Below the pieces are notes generated by a model. It did no database searches. It saw nothing but the letters and a program-made list of their open reading frames with translations, and was not told where the DNA came from. A stretch of DNA of 64,000 nt from Diaphorobacter limosus (GTDB lineage Bacteria > Pseudomonadota > Gammaproteobacteria > Burkholderiales > Burkholderiaceae_C). Positions 1 to 11,037 of this stretch are shown here, in pieces. The stretch covers positions 2,698,501 through 2,762,500 of the forward strand of contig NZ_CP136921.1 in assembly GCF_033100095.1 (NCBI RefSeq), in the 5' to 3' direction. The first letter of the stretch is position 1. Every line of letters starts with the position of its first letter. The translations under genes and the position numbers were made by a program.

Positions 1-144
1 CTCCAGCGTGGCAATGCCCGCGCGAATTGTCTCCAGCGCACGCTCGGCCAAGGCCCAGTCTGCGGCATCCCTGTCAAGGATGAATTCATACAGCCTGACC
101 AGATCGGCCTCGGCTTCCTGTGTAAAGCGAACCCGGTAGGTCAT
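1..144 (-). CDS. ParE/RelE-type toxin, partial (C-terminus outside window)
   Basis: Only the first 48 codons are present; the gene runs off the left edge. The protein opens MTYRVRFTQEAEADL, followed by a helix with LYEFILDRDAA and an acidic helix, which is the beta-strand/helix start of ParE/RelE-superfamily toxins (ribosome-dependent RNases or gyrase poisons). Its ATG overlaps the stop of the antitoxin by four bases (ATGA, 141-144), the usual arrangement of a type II toxin-antitoxin operon with the antitoxin first. The target (gyrase or mRNA) cannot be decided from this fragment. Confidence 0.8.
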   Translation of the reverse strand, partial: MTYRVRFTQEAEADLVRLYEFILDRDAADWALAERALETIRAGIATLE

Positions 145-416
145 GCGGTGGTTGGGCCGGACTTGGCGCGATCAAGCATCTCCTGAAGCCTGTCCAGCAC
201 GGCGCCAGCCTCCACATACTGCCCGCTCTGCCGCGCCTGGTCGCGCGCCTTCAAGCCACGGGTGATGAACTCTTGATCCGCCAGACGGCAGGCGATGGTT
301 TGCCGAATCGCCTGTTCTACGAAGCCCGACAGACTTTCTCCATCGCGCAAAACACTTTCCGCGGCCAGACGCAGCTGCGGGTCAACCCGCAAAGATGGGA
401 TGGTGGAGGTTTTCAT
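141..416 (-). CDS. Ribbon-helix-helix antitoxin of a ParDE-like module
   Basis: A 91-residue protein beginning MKTSTIPSLRVDPQLR. The N-terminal strand followed by two helices (LRLAAESVLRDGESLSGFV, then EQAIRQTIACR) fits a ribbon-helix-helix DNA-binding fold. The C-terminal half (QEFITRGLKARDQAR to LQEMLDRAKSG) is charged and helical, as expected for the toxin-binding tail. The start at 416 is preferred over an upstream ATG at 458 because GGAG lies a few bases before it and the upstream residues are Arg/Cys-rich and unlike the family. Such antitoxins normally repress their own promoter; no operator was identified. Confidence 0.8.
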   Translation of the reverse strand: MKTSTIPSLRVDPQLRLAAESVLRDGESLSGFVEQAIRQTIACRLADQEFITRGLKARDQARQSGQYVEAGAVLDRLQEMLDRAKSGPTTA

Positions 417-625
417 GAAAAGGCTCCGTGCGTTGCAATTGCGATGCAGTGTGCCCATGTTTCAACCGCTGCGCAAGCGGTAAGGGAAAGGGCGAGAGTG
501 ACGACAAACTTGCGGTACCGCCCTTTGGTTCGCGCCCCCTCATCCCGCAACCCAGGGGTTTACAAAAGATGTTCATAAGCCACATTTGAGGTGCCAGCTG
601 AAAATAATGACGCCCACAAGCCACA

Positions 626-886
626 ATGACCACCCTCTCTGACGTTGCCCTACTGCTGCGCACTGCCCGCAAGCAAGCGCGCCTGACCCAGGCTGAACTG
701 GCCGAGCGCGCCGGCGTGGCGCGCACCACCGTGGCGCGCATGGAAAACCCCTCCAAGGGCGACATGAGTGTTTCCGCCCTGGTGCGACTGTTGGAGGCCG
801 CCGGCTGCGACCTGAAAGTGGTGCCCGTGGGCCATCAGCGCACGGTGGAAGAGATTCTGGCCGAGCAGCGCCGGGGGGATACGTGA
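626..886 (+). CDS. XRE/Cro-type helix-turn-helix regulator
   Basis: An 86-residue protein that is almost entirely one HTH_3 domain: LLLRTARKQARLTQAELAER, then AGVARTTVARMEN as turn and recognition helix, then SALVRLLEAAGCDLKVVP. The spacing and the short tail resemble HipB-like antitoxins and small stand-alone regulators. It is a single gene; the next gene starts 73 bases downstream on the same strand. No HipA-like kinase is visible beside it, so an antitoxin role is not supported here; simple transcriptional control is the safer call. Confidence 0.8.
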   Translation: MTTLSDVALLLRTARKQARLTQAELAERAGVARTTVARMENPSKGDMSVSALVRLLEAAGCDLKVVPVGHQRTVEEILAEQRRGDT

Positions 887-959
887 CGCTGCAGGGCAGA
901 GGCACGGCGTACACCTATAGCAATGAATGAATGCGACTCTCGATAAGGAGTCCTCAAGC

Positions 960-1724
960 ATGAGCCTCTTGATGCCTGAACATGAACACCGCGTGGCGGT
1001 GCTGGTGGACTGCGACAACACCAGCCCGGAAATCCTGGAATATGCCTTGCGCGTGGTGGCGCAGTTTGGCCGTGTGGTGCTGCGGCGCGGCTATGGCAAC
1101 CACAGCACCTTGGCCAACAAGTGGCAAGAGGCCCTGGTGCGGCTGGCGTTCACGCCTTGCTTGCAATACCAATACGCGGCGGGCAAAAATACCTCGGACA
1201 TCGCCCTCGCACTGGATGCCATGGAAGCATTGTTTGACCGCCGGGCGACAACGTTTTGCCTCGTCACCAGCGATTCCGACTTTGCCTATCTGTGCCGCAA
1301 GCTGCGCGAGCGTGGGGCCACGGTGCATATCGTGGGCGAAGCCAAGTCGCCCGATGCGCTGCGCAATGCCAGCGACCAGTTCTTCGAGTGGGTCAAGCCA
1401 GTCCCGGAGCCGGTGGCCTCGGTGGCTGCGGCAGAGCCCGCAGACAAAGGCAGCAGCAAACCCGAGCCGGGCAAGCCCGCACCCAAACTGCGCCCGCGCT
1501 TCGTGGTAGAGGCGGTTGCGCTGATGGCAGGAGACACGGCCGATGGAAAGGTCAGCGTAGGCGGCCTGGGCTCTTATCTCAAGCGTGCCGACCCTTCTTT
1601 TTCTCCCAAGAACTACGGTCATTCAGGTTTGCTGGACATGCTCAAAACCTACGACTTGCTGAAGGTGCAGCAGGAAGCCGGTGGGCATTGGACGACGCAG
1701 TTGGCGCAGCCATCAAAAAGTTGA
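960..1724 (+). CDS. NYN-domain nuclease-like protein with C-terminal OST-HTH (LOTUS) domain
   Basis: A 254-residue protein. Residues about 10-145 form a PIN-like NYN domain with its acidic positions visible: VLVDCDNTS near the N-terminus, NTSDIALALDAME in the middle, and CLVTSDSDFAYL. A low-complexity linker rich in P, A, E and K follows. The last 75 residues (from FVVEAVALMAG through SYLKRADPSF to DLLKVQQEAGG) match the OST-HTH/LOTUS fold, an RNA-binding winged helix. NYN/LOTUS pairs are known in bacterial RNA metabolism; the substrate is not known. The start at 960 is chosen because AAGGAG lies nine bases upstream; ATG at 927 lacks a site. Confidence 0.85.
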   Translation: MSLLMPEHEHRVAVLVDCDNTSPEILEYALRVVAQFGRVVLRRGYGNHSTLANKWQEALVRLAFTPCLQYQYAAGKNTSDIALALDAMEALFDRRATTFCLVTSDSDFAYLCRKLRERGATVHIVGEAKSPDALRNASDQFFEWVKPVPEPVASVAAAEPADKGSSKPEPGKPAPKLRPRFVVEAVALMAGDTADGKVSVGGLGSYLKRADPSFSPKNYGHSGLLDMLKTYDLLKVQQEAGGHWTTQLAQPSKS

Positions 1725-1751
1725 ACGGCCAGTTCACAGCAAGGGGCCGTT
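1723..1751 (-). terminator. Possible terminator between convergent genes
   Basis: A 7-bp inverted repeat (AACGGCC at 1724-1730, GGCCGTT at 1745-1751) lies between the NYN gene and the convergent EEP gene. Read on the minus strand the hairpin is followed by CAACTTTTTG, a short U-tract inside the 3' end of the NYN gene. The loop is long, so the call is weak. Confidence 0.35.
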
Positions 1752-1758
1752 GATTGCG

Positions 1759-2805
1759 CTACAGCGCCAAACGCACCCGCACCGGCCGATGATCACTCCC
1801 CAAATCCACCCCCCATCCCGCGCCATCCGCCCGCACTCCCGGCGTCACGAGCACATGATCGAGCGGCAGGACGGACAGCCAGCCGCCCAGGTTCGGCCAG
1901 GTGGGCGCCAGGCCGCTGGCGCGGCGCAGCGGGGCGGTGGCCTGCAGGCCGGTGGACCATGGCGAGTCGTTCATATCGCCCAGCAGGATGCCGGGCAGAC
2001 CGCTGTCGGCCAGCAGCCTGGCTTCCAGCCGCAGGCTGGCATCGCGCTCCTGGGCGTAGGGTGCGCTGATGGGCGGCATGGGATGCACGGCGGTCAAGGC
2101 CAGTTTTTGGCCTTGCACGTCCAGCACCAGGCGCAGCTTGAGCGTTGCCAGTACGTCGGCGGCGGGCACCTTTTCCGCCGATGCGATCGGGTACTTGGAC
2201 AGCACGCCCAGACCAAACTGGTCATCGCTGGGTTCGAGCACGCGGTGGGGGTAGGCGGCCAGCACTTCGGGGCGGTTCACCATGGCCATGGCGGAGGGGG
2301 TGAACTCCTGCAGCGCGATCGCGTCCGGCGCGTTGGCCGAAAGCAGCCAGGCGGCGAGCGCGGCATGGTCGGTGCGCTCGAAGTTCAGGTTGGCGCTGAC
2401 CACGGTGAGCGTGACTGACGACTGGTTGTGCGCTGTGCGGGCCTCGGCCTGGGGTAGCTGGTGCAGCCAGGCGGCCGCCACCATGGCCACAGGCGCCAGA
2501 ACCTGCCAGGGGCGTGCCGGCCGCAGGCAGGCGGTGAGCACGGCCCCGGTCAAGGCGAGGCCGGCGTAGAGCCATTGCCAATGCGACGCCAGCCCGGCCA
2601 GCCAGCGCAAGCTGTCCGGCATGATGGTGCCCGGCAGGTAGGGCACGAAGGTGCACAGGGCGCCCAAGCCGCACAGCCAGGTCACGATGATGGCGCGCCG
2701 GGCGATGGCGCCGGCCAAGCGGGGTTTTAGGGCGCCGCGCTGGCTGGCCGGTGGGGTCAGCCCAGTGCGGTTTGCGCTATTGGCGGTGGCAATCCAGGGT
2801 TTCAA
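1759..2805 (-). CDS. Endonuclease/exonuclease/phosphatase (EEP) family membrane protein
   Basis: A 348-residue protein. Three hydrophobic segments (about residues 37-57, 67-95 and 100-117) anchor the N-terminus. The EEP (DNase I-like) domain fills residues about 130-348: VVSANLNFE with the first metal-site Asn, IALQEF with the catalytic Glu, VHPMPP, LLGDMNDSPWS with the Asp/Asn pair, LDHVLVT, and the closing GSDHRPV His. All key EEP positions are present. The layout matches YafD/VanJ-like membrane EEP proteins of unknown substrate (phosphodiesters, possibly lipid-linked). It stands alone and converges on the NYN gene. Confidence 0.85.
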   Translation of the reverse strand: MKPWIATANSANRTGLTPPASQRGALKPRLAGAIARRAIIVTWLCGLGALCTFVPYLPGTIMPDSLRWLAGLASHWQWLYAGLALTGAVLTACLRPARPWQVLAPVAMVAAAWLHQLPQAEARTAHNQSSVTLTVVSANLNFERTDHAALAAWLLSANAPDAIALQEFTPSAMAMVNRPEVLAAYPHRVLEPSDDQFGLGVLSKYPIASAEKVPAADVLATLKLRLVLDVQGQKLALTAVHPMPPISAPYAQERDASLRLEARLLADSGLPGILLGDMNDSPWSTGLQATAPLRRASGLAPTWPNLGGWLSVLPLDHVLVTPGVRADGAGWGVDLGSDHRPVRVRLAL

Positions 2806-2907
2806 GGGCTGACCTTCTCAGGGTGGCTGTGGTGCATCGACCGGGGGCGCCAAGAGCGGCTTCAAGCAGCCGTATGTTTTTGTAACTTGAGAAGCATACC
2901 GCCAATT

Positions 2908-4463
2908 TCAGCCCTCCACCCCCCGCAGCGCGCTCGCCGTCAGCTCCGCCCTCGGCACCGTAAACCGGCACAGTTGGCCGTTGGCGCGCTGCAGTTCGAT
3001 CTGCTGCTTTGCCTGTGCATCCACCTCCGCGCCCGCCTCGCAGGCCCAGGCCAGCCACTGGGCCAGGGTTTCCAGGTCGTGCTCGCCCGGCGGCAGGGCC
3101 TGGGCCAGGTCGGCCATGGTCAGGGGGGCGCCGCGGGCCTCCAGCAGTGCCAGCGTGTCCTGCTGCAGCGCCTTGGTGTCCAGGCCCTCGAAGGCCTGCC
3201 AGAACTCGTCCTCCACCTGGCTCAGGTCGGCGTATTGCGTGGTGAGCAGCAGTTCTTGCGCGGCGCCCTCCTCCAGCGACTTGACGCGCAGGCGCTCGAT
3301 GAGCGGCAGGCCCGTCAGCGCCACGCTCACGGGCGGTAGCGGCGCCGGGCTGCGGCGCAGGGCCTGGCGGCTCCAGTCCAGCTGCAGCGCCTGGTTGAGG
3401 ATGTCGTTGAGCAGCTGGCCGACGCGCTGGTTTTCGGCCGCCTGGCCGGTTTTCATGAACTGCGCCACCTCGCGTTCGCTGCGCGCGCGCACGGCCTGCA
3501 CCACCTTGGCTTCCTTGATGAGCTGGGGCACCAGCAGGCGCAGGGCGCTGTGCTGCAGGTCGTCCAGCGCCTGGCGGCTGGCCGGGTGGGCCAATATGGT
3601 GCGCAGGTGCTGGCGCATGCGCGCCAGCTCGGCCTGGTGGTGCAGCTGCTGCTGAAAGCCCTCGAAGACCCGCCCCTCGGGGGTGGAGAGCAGGTTGGCG
3701 TGGCCGTCGAGCAGTTGATCGACGATGCTGCCGCGGTGCTGCTGCGCGCTCAGGATGGCCTGGCGCAGCTGACGGTCGGCCTCGCGCCAGGAGTCTTCCA
3801 CACGCCTGAAGTCGGCGCGCAGGCTGGTGGCCAGGGCATAGACCTCGCGTATGCCCTCGCTGGCCTGGGCGTCGCTCAGGGTCTCGACATGGCCGGCCTG
3901 CAGCGCGTCGATCTGCTGCTGCAGCTCAGCAATGCGGCGCTGCAGCTGCGCGGCGCGGCTGGCCGGGTCGGGGTCGAGCTGGGTGGCCAGGTTGTCGATC
4001 TCGCGCTGCACCACGGCCAGGCGCGAGGCGGTGGAGGTCATCATGCGCTGGTCCAGCTGGGCGACGAAGCGCAGCGCCGACTTGAGCGCATCGGTCTCGT
4101 GGATCAGGCCGTCGCGCTCGGTGACCAGGGCGCGGCGTATCCACTCGCGCAGCTCGCGCCGCGCCTGGGCCAGTGGGTCGGCGGCGTCGATCTCATAGTC
4201 GGGCTGGTTGGCGTGCTGCACCAGCAGGTCGGCAATGGCCTGCACGGCGCTGTCAAACGGCACGCCGCCGGGCTGGTGCTCCAGCAGCGACTCCAGGCAG
4301 CTGAGCATGAGTGGCGCCCGGCGCGAGGCCAGCAGCAGCCAGGCCGGGTGCTGCTGGCGCGCCAGGATGTATTGTTGGGTGCGCTGCTGGGGCAGGGAGA
4401 GCGCGGCAGGCTGCGCCCGTGTGGCCTCAGGGGGGGGGATGTGGTGGCTGGGCTCGGCCGCCA

Positions 4464-4464
<1 letters not shown>
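2908..4464 (-). CDS. DUF3375 protein (JetA/MksF-like Wadjet kleisin subunit), no other jet genes seen
   Basis: A 518-residue, mostly helical protein with the DUF3375 hallmarks: HPAWLLLASRRAPLMLSCL near residue 40, an ETDALKSALRFVAQLD segment, TSTASRLAVVQREIDNLA, AQLQRRIAELQQQIDALQAG (coiled coil, about 190-215) and a DFRRVEDSWREADRQLR region. DUF3375 (pfam11855) is JetA of the Wadjet anti-plasmid SMC system, where it acts as kleisin with JetB, JetC and JetD. None of those partners follows; the next gene downstream is the EEP protein. The ATG at 4464 shares a base with the gyrB stop (TGATG), so the gene is probably translationally coupled to gyrB; a GTG sits one codon earlier. Family assignment is firm, function without partners is not. 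Confidence 0.8.
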
Positions 4465-7163
<2,699 letters not shown>

Positions 7164-7165
7164 TA

Positions 7166-8272
7166 TCAGATGCGCATCGGCATCACGACATACTTGAAAT
7201 GCGGGTTGTCGGGAATGCCGAACACGACCGAGCTGTTGCCGTCGGCCAGCTCCAGCTTCACCATGTCCTGGCCCATGTTGGCCAGCACGTCCAGAAGATA
7301 GGTGACGTTGAAGCCGATTTCGATGTTGTCGCCGCCGTAGTCGATGTCGAGCTCGTCCTGGGCCTCTTCCTGCTCGGCGTTGTTGGAGGCCACGCGCAGG
7401 CTGCCCGGCTCGATGTTCAGGCGCACGCCCTTGAACTTCTCGCTGGTCATGATGGCCGTGCGCTGCAGGCTGGCCAGGAGCGGCGCGCGCCCCAGCGTGA
7501 TGATGTTGTGGTGGTTGCGCGGAATCACGCGGTTGTAGTCGGGGAACTTGCCCTCCACCAGCTTGGTGACGAACTCCATGCCGCCAAAGCTGAACTTGGC
7601 CTGGTTGCCGGCAAACTGCATCTCGATGGCGCCGTCGGCATCGGACAGCAGGCGCTGCAGCTCCAGCACCGTCTTGCGCGGCAGGATCACCTCCTGCTTG
7701 GGCACCTCGACCTCCAGGTCGGCGCTGGAGAACGCCAGGCGGTGACCGTCGGTGGCCACCAGGGTGAGCTTTTTGCCCTCGGCCACGAACAGGATGCCGT
7801 TCAGGTAGTAGCGAATGTCCTGCACCGCCATGGCAAACGACACCTGGGACAGCAGCGTCTTGAGCGTCTTTTGCGGCACGCTGAAGGCGGGGCCGAAGTT
7901 GGCGGCCTCCTGCACCAGCGGGAAGTCCTCGGCCGGCAGGGTTTGCAGCGTGAAGCGGCTCTTGCCACCCTTCAGAATCAGCTTGGACTGGTTGTTCTCC
8001 AGGCTCACCGTCTGGTCGCCGGGCATGGTCTTCAGGATGTCGATGAGCTTGCGTGCGCCCACGGTGGTCGTGAAGTCGCCCGTGTCGCCGCCGAGCTCGG
8101 CCGTGGTGCGGATCTGTATCTCCAGGTCGCTGGTGGTGAGCTGCAGGGCGTTGCCCGTCTTGCGGATCAGCACATTGGCCAATATGGGCAGGGTATGCCG
8201 GCGCTCGACGATGCCGGACACGGATTGCAGAACGGCGAGTACCTTGTCTTGTGTGGCCTTCAGGACAATCAT
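7166..8272 (-). CDS. dnaN: DNA polymerase III beta sliding clamp
   Basis: The ring-shaped processivity clamp that tethers DNA polymerase III and many repair proteins to DNA. The 368 residues hold three repeats of the clamp fold. Typical elements include RRHTLPILANVLI near residue 25, TVGARKLIDILK, LVATDGHRLAF in domain 2 and the C-terminal YVVMPMRI, close to the canonical M-P-M-R-(L/I) ending that forms part of the partner-binding pocket. It starts at the ATG at 8272, 111 bases after the dnaA stop, in the conserved dnaA-dnaN-gyrB order. Confidence 0.97.
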   Translation of the reverse strand: MIVLKATQDKVLAVLQSVSGIVERRHTLPILANVLIRKTGNALQLTTSDLEIQIRTTAELGGDTGDFTTTVGARKLIDILKTMPGDQTVSLENNQSKLILKGGKSRFTLQTLPAEDFPLVQEAANFGPAFSVPQKTLKTLLSQVSFAMAVQDIRYYLNGILFVAEGKKLTLVATDGHRLAFSSADLEVEVPKQEVILPRKTVLELQRLLSDADGAIEMQFAGNQAKFSFGGMEFVTKLVEGKFPDYNRVIPRNHHNIITLGRAPLLASLQRTAIMTSEKFKGVRLNIEPGSLRVASNNAEQEEAQDELDIDYGGDNIEIGFNVTYLLDVLANMGQDMVKLELADGNSSVVFGIPDNPHFKYVVMPMRI

Positions 8273-8383
8273 GTCGTCAACCTTTGGTGGTTTTGGGATG
8301 GGTGCGCAAACGGCGGCATGGGCATGGCCCCCTCTCGGCCGCCAAACATGGCATTTTGCCTGGGAACAAGGGCGCCTTGACCA

Positions 8384-9805
8384 TCAGCCCTTGAGCGTCT
8401 GCTCCAGCACATGCAGTTGCTGGTTGAGCTCGGTGTTGGTCTGGCGCTCGGCGCCCATCTTGCGCACGGCGTGCAGTACCGTGGTGTGGTCTCTGCCGCC
8501 AAACAGCTCACCGATCTCGGGCAGGCTTTTTTGCGTCAGCTCCTTGGCCAGGTACATGGCGATCTGGCGCGGCCGGGCAATGCTGGCCGGACGCTTCTTA
8601 CTGTACATGTCGGCGACCTTGATCTTGTAGTAGTCGGCCACCGTCTTCTGGATGTTCTCGACGCTGATCTGACGGTTCTGGATGCTGAGCAGGTCGCGCA
8701 GCGCCTCGCGCGCCAGCTGGATCGAGACCTCCTTCTGGTTGAAGCGGCTGTAGGCCAGGATCTTGCGCAGCGCGCCCTCGAGCTCGCGCACGTTGGAGCG
8801 CACGTTCTTGGCGACGAAGAAGGCGACCTCCTCGGGCATCTCGGCATGCTCGGCGCGCGCCTTGTTGATCAGGATGGCCACGCGCATCTCCAGCTCGGGC
8901 GGCTCTATGGCCACCGTCAGGCCCGAGTCGAAGCGCGAGACCAGGCGCTCGTGGATGTTGGCCAGGCCCTTTGGGTAGGTGTCGCTGGTCATGACGATGT
9001 GGCTCTTCTTGGCCAGCAGCGCCTCGAAGGCGTTGAAGAATTCTTCCTGCGTGCGGTCCTTGTTGGCGAAGAACTGCACGTCGTCGATCAGCAGCAGATC
9101 CAGCGAGTGGTAGCGTTCCTTGAAATCGTCAAAGGTGCGCCTTTGGTAGGACTTGACCACATCCGAGACGAATTGCTCGGCATGGATGTAGAGAACCTTG
9201 GCGTCGGGCCTGTCCTTGAGCAGCTGGTTGCCCACGGCGTGCACCAGATGGGTCTTGCCCAGGCCCACGCCGCCGTAGATGAACAGCGGGTTGTACAAAT
9301 GGCCGGGCGAGCCCGCCACATGCATCGCGGCCGAGCGCGCCATGCGGTTGGCCGTGCCCTCGACCAGGGTCTCGAAGGTCAGTGCGGGGTTCAGGCGCGT
9401 GCGAAAGCTGCCGTTCGGTGCCTCCTCCGCCGCAGGGGCCGCGGGGGCGTTGCCGGCGGCCTCGGTTGCCTGCGAAGCGGCTGGTCGAACATAATTCCTG
9501 GCAACGGATTCGCGCTGAGCGAGTGCTAACTCCAAGGTGACTGGCTGGCCATACAAACCCTCCAGCAGGGCAGAGATGCGGCCGGCGTACTGGGCGCGGA
9601 TCCAGTCGAGCTTGAAGCGGTTGGCGACCAGTAGTGTCACCTTGGAGAAATCGGGTGCAACCTGGGCCGTCAGAGGTTTGATCCAGGTGTTGAACTGCTG
9701 CTCGGGCAGGTCTTGGGCCAGCTGTTCGGTGCAGGCCTGCCACAAGGCCTGGCCGGCGCTGGCGTTGTCGATATCGTGGCTGGGAGAATGCAGTCCCTCG
9801 TTCAT
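8384..9805 (-). CDS. dnaA: Chromosomal replication initiator DnaA
   Basis: Binds DnaA boxes at the origin and melts it to start replication. The 473 residues show all four domains: domain I ([15 protein letters not shown], 28-42), a low-complexity Ala/Pro/Glu linker (about 105-135), the AAA+ domain with Walker A GGVGLGKT (178-185), Walker [11 protein letters not shown] and sensor motifs ([10 protein letters not shown]), and domain IV with [14 protein letters not shown] and the DnaA signature [11 protein letters not shown]. Two DnaA boxes lie just upstream, consistent with autoregulation and with the origin being here. Confidence 0.98.
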   Translation of the reverse strand: MNEGLHSPSHDIDNASAGQALWQACTEQLAQDLPEQQFNTWIKPLTAQVAPDFSKVTLLVANRFKLDWIRAQYAGRISALLEGLYGQPVTLELALAQRESVARNYVRPAASQATEAAGNAPAAPAAEEAPNGSFRTRLNPALTFETLVEGTANRMARSAAMHVAGSPGHLYNPLFIYGGVGLGKTHLVHAVGNQLLKDRPDAKVLYIHAEQFVSDVVKSYQRRTFDDFKERYHSLDLLLIDDVQFFANKDRTQEEFFNAFEALLAKKSHIVMTSDTYPKGLANIHERLVSRFDSGLTVAIEPPELEMRVAILINKARAEHAEMPEEVAFFVAKNVRSNVRELEGALRKILAYSRFNQKEVSIQLAREALRDLLSIQNRQISVENIQKTVADYYKIKVADMYSKKRPASIARPRQIAMYLAKELTQKSLPEIGELFGGRDHTTVLHAVRKMGAERQTNTELNQQLHVLEQTLKG

Positions 9806-9820
9806 TGCGGTGCTTGTAGT

Positions 9821-9829
9821 TGTGGATAG
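9821..9829 (-). promoter_or_regulatory. DnaA box (one mismatch)
   Basis: TGTGGATAG, i.e. CTATCCACA on the minus strand, one base from the TTATCCACA consensus. It lies 16 bases upstream of the dnaA start codon and may serve dnaA autorepression, origin function, or both. Confidence 0.6.
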
Positions 9830-9869
9830 AGGAACGGTAAATGGCCGTCGATTTTAGCTTGTCAAAGAC

Positions 9870-9878
9870 TTATCCACA
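9870..9878 (+). promoter_or_regulatory. DnaA box (perfect consensus)
   Basis: An exact TTATCCACA between dnaA and rpmH, 65 bases upstream of the dnaA start. With the box at 9821 it marks the dnaA-rpmH spacer (9806-10088) as an origin candidate. Only these two good boxes are visible in 283 bases, fewer than a typical full oriC. Confidence 0.8.
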
Positions 9879-10088
9879 ATTTGCCGCGGGCCGGTTGGCA
9901 GGCAATTTCAACCCCAGGCATTGCCAGCTCCTGCATACCCTGCAATAATCGCCGGTTTCCCTGAAGGATCTTTCAGGGTGATCAAACCCGGGCGGCGGTT
10001 TTTCTGCACTGATGTGTGGCGAGGCTGCCGGTCCGGCGGGCGCGGCCGATCGAAGCGGCGCCTGTAACTGAATCTTCAAGGATTGAAC

Positions 10089-10223
10089 ATGAAACGTACT
10101 TACCAGCCTTCCAAGACCCGCCGCGCCCGCACCCATGGTTTCCTGGTGCGCATGAAGACCAAGGGTGGCCGCGCCGTCATCAACGCCCGCCGCGCCAAGG
10201 GCCGCAAGCGCCTGGCCGTCTAA
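10089..10223 (+). CDS. rpmH: 50S ribosomal protein L34
   Basis: A 44-residue, very basic protein. It begins [20 protein letters not shown], continues [20 protein letters not shown] and ends RLAV, a full-length match to L34 of the large ribosomal subunit. It is the first gene of rpmH-rnpA-yidD-yidC and lies 283 bases from the divergent dnaA, the classic origin arrangement. Confidence 0.98.
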   Translation: MKRTYQPSKTRRARTHGFLVRMKTKGGRAVINARRAKGRKRLAV

Positions 10224-10297
10224 GGTCGGCTTGCCAGGCTTTCGGCCGCTTCCTGGTCTGCACCGCCGGTTCTAGGCGGGGACGCTGCCCTGCCACC

Positions 10298-10747
10298 ATG
10301 CAACGGCTGAAAACCCGCCCCCAGTTCCAGGCCGCCTTGGCGGCAGGCACGGCGGCCCGCACCGCGCATTTTGCGCTGCACCGACTCAGGCTTGCCCCCA
10401 TGGACATGCCTCCCACAGGGCCCGACTCCTCGCCGCAGGCGGGGCAGGCGCAGGCCCTGTTTGGCGTTGGTGCGCCCGCCGTCTGGCTGGGCGCCATGGT
10501 GCCCAAGCGCTGGGCGCGCCGCGCCGTGACGCGCAACACCATCAAGCGGCAGATCTACGCCGTGGCCGCCGGTTTCGAGGCGCGCATGCAGCCGGCCGCC
10601 CATGTGGTGCGCCTGCGCGCCGCCTTTGACCGCAAGCATTTCGTCAGCGCCACGTCGGACACCCTCAAGGACGCCGTGCGCGCCGAGCTGCAGCAGCTGT
10701 TTGCCGCTGCCGAGCGGCGCAAGCCCGCCGTGGAGGCCGCGCCATGA
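10298..10747 (+). CDS. rnpA: Ribonuclease P protein component
   Basis: The protein subunit of RNase P, which trims the 5' leader of tRNA precursors. The 149 residues start MQRLKTRPQFQAAL and contain the RNA-binding block VPKRWARRAVTRNTIKRQ (the RNR-type motif), then the DRKHF and LQQLF regions. It is longer than most RnpA proteins because about 25 residues (MDMPPTGPDSSPQAGQ and neighbours) sit between the first strand and the core. The gene ends overlapping yidD by four bases (ATGA). Confidence 0.93.
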   Translation: MQRLKTRPQFQAALAAGTAARTAHFALHRLRLAPMDMPPTGPDSSPQAGQAQALFGVGAPAVWLGAMVPKRWARRAVTRNTIKRQIYAVAAGFEARMQPAAHVVRLRAAFDRKHFVSATSDTLKDAVRAELQQLFAAAERRKPAVEAAP

Positions 10748-11037
10748 TGCGCCGCCTGCTCATGGGCCTGGTGCGCGGCTACCGGTTGCTGCTCAGCCCC
10801 TGGCTGGGCTCCGCCTGCCGCTTCGAGCCCACCTGCTCGGCGTACTCGCTGCAGGCACTGGAGCAATACGGGGCCGCCGCCGGCAGCTACCTGACGGTTC
10901 GGCGCCTGGCGCGCTGCCATCCCTGGTGCGAGGGCGGGATCGATCCCGTGCCGCGGGAGCTGCCGCGCGGCATGCGCCTGTTCTCGCGGCTCATGCCTAC
11001 CGAACCCCCATCTTCCTCAGCTACAAAGCATTCATGA
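10744..11037 (+). CDS. yidD: Membrane protein insertion efficiency factor YidD
   Basis: A small membrane-associated protein (97 residues) that helps YidC-dependent insertion. It carries the family core: LVRGYRLLLSPWLGSACRFE, PTCSAYSLQAL, then RLARCHPWCEGGIDPVP. The conserved Cys residues are present. The gene overlaps rnpA upstream and yidC downstream (ATGA at each junction), so the three are translationally coupled. Confidence 0.95.
   Translation: MMRRLLMGLVRGYRLLLSPWLGSACRFEPTCSAYSLQALEQYGAAAGSYLTVRRLARCHPWCEGGIDPVPRELPRGMRLFSRLMPTEPPSSSATKHS

Larger units (their letters stand above)
9806..10088. other. dnaA-rpmH spacer, candidate oriC/dual promoter region
   Basis: A 283-base gene-free spacer between the divergent dnaA and rpmH. 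It holds two DnaA boxes, a short AT-richer run around 9850-9882, and a palindrome at 9959-9978 (CCCTGAA, six bases, TTCAGGG) towards rpmH. Gene context (dnaA-dnaN-gyrB facing rpmH-rnpA) places the origin here or very near. The low number of boxes leaves open that the main origin lies elsewhere nearby. Confidence 0.5.

Noticed and set aside
2806..2907. AT-richer spacer before the EEP gene considered as a jetB remnant or repeat copy
   Set aside because: No frame of useful length, no resemblance to DUF4194, and only a few bases match the repeat.
10016..10297. Long open frame upstream of rnpA running over rpmH
   Set aside because: It is in a different frame from rpmH, which is a perfect L34; the open frame is a by-product of high GC.
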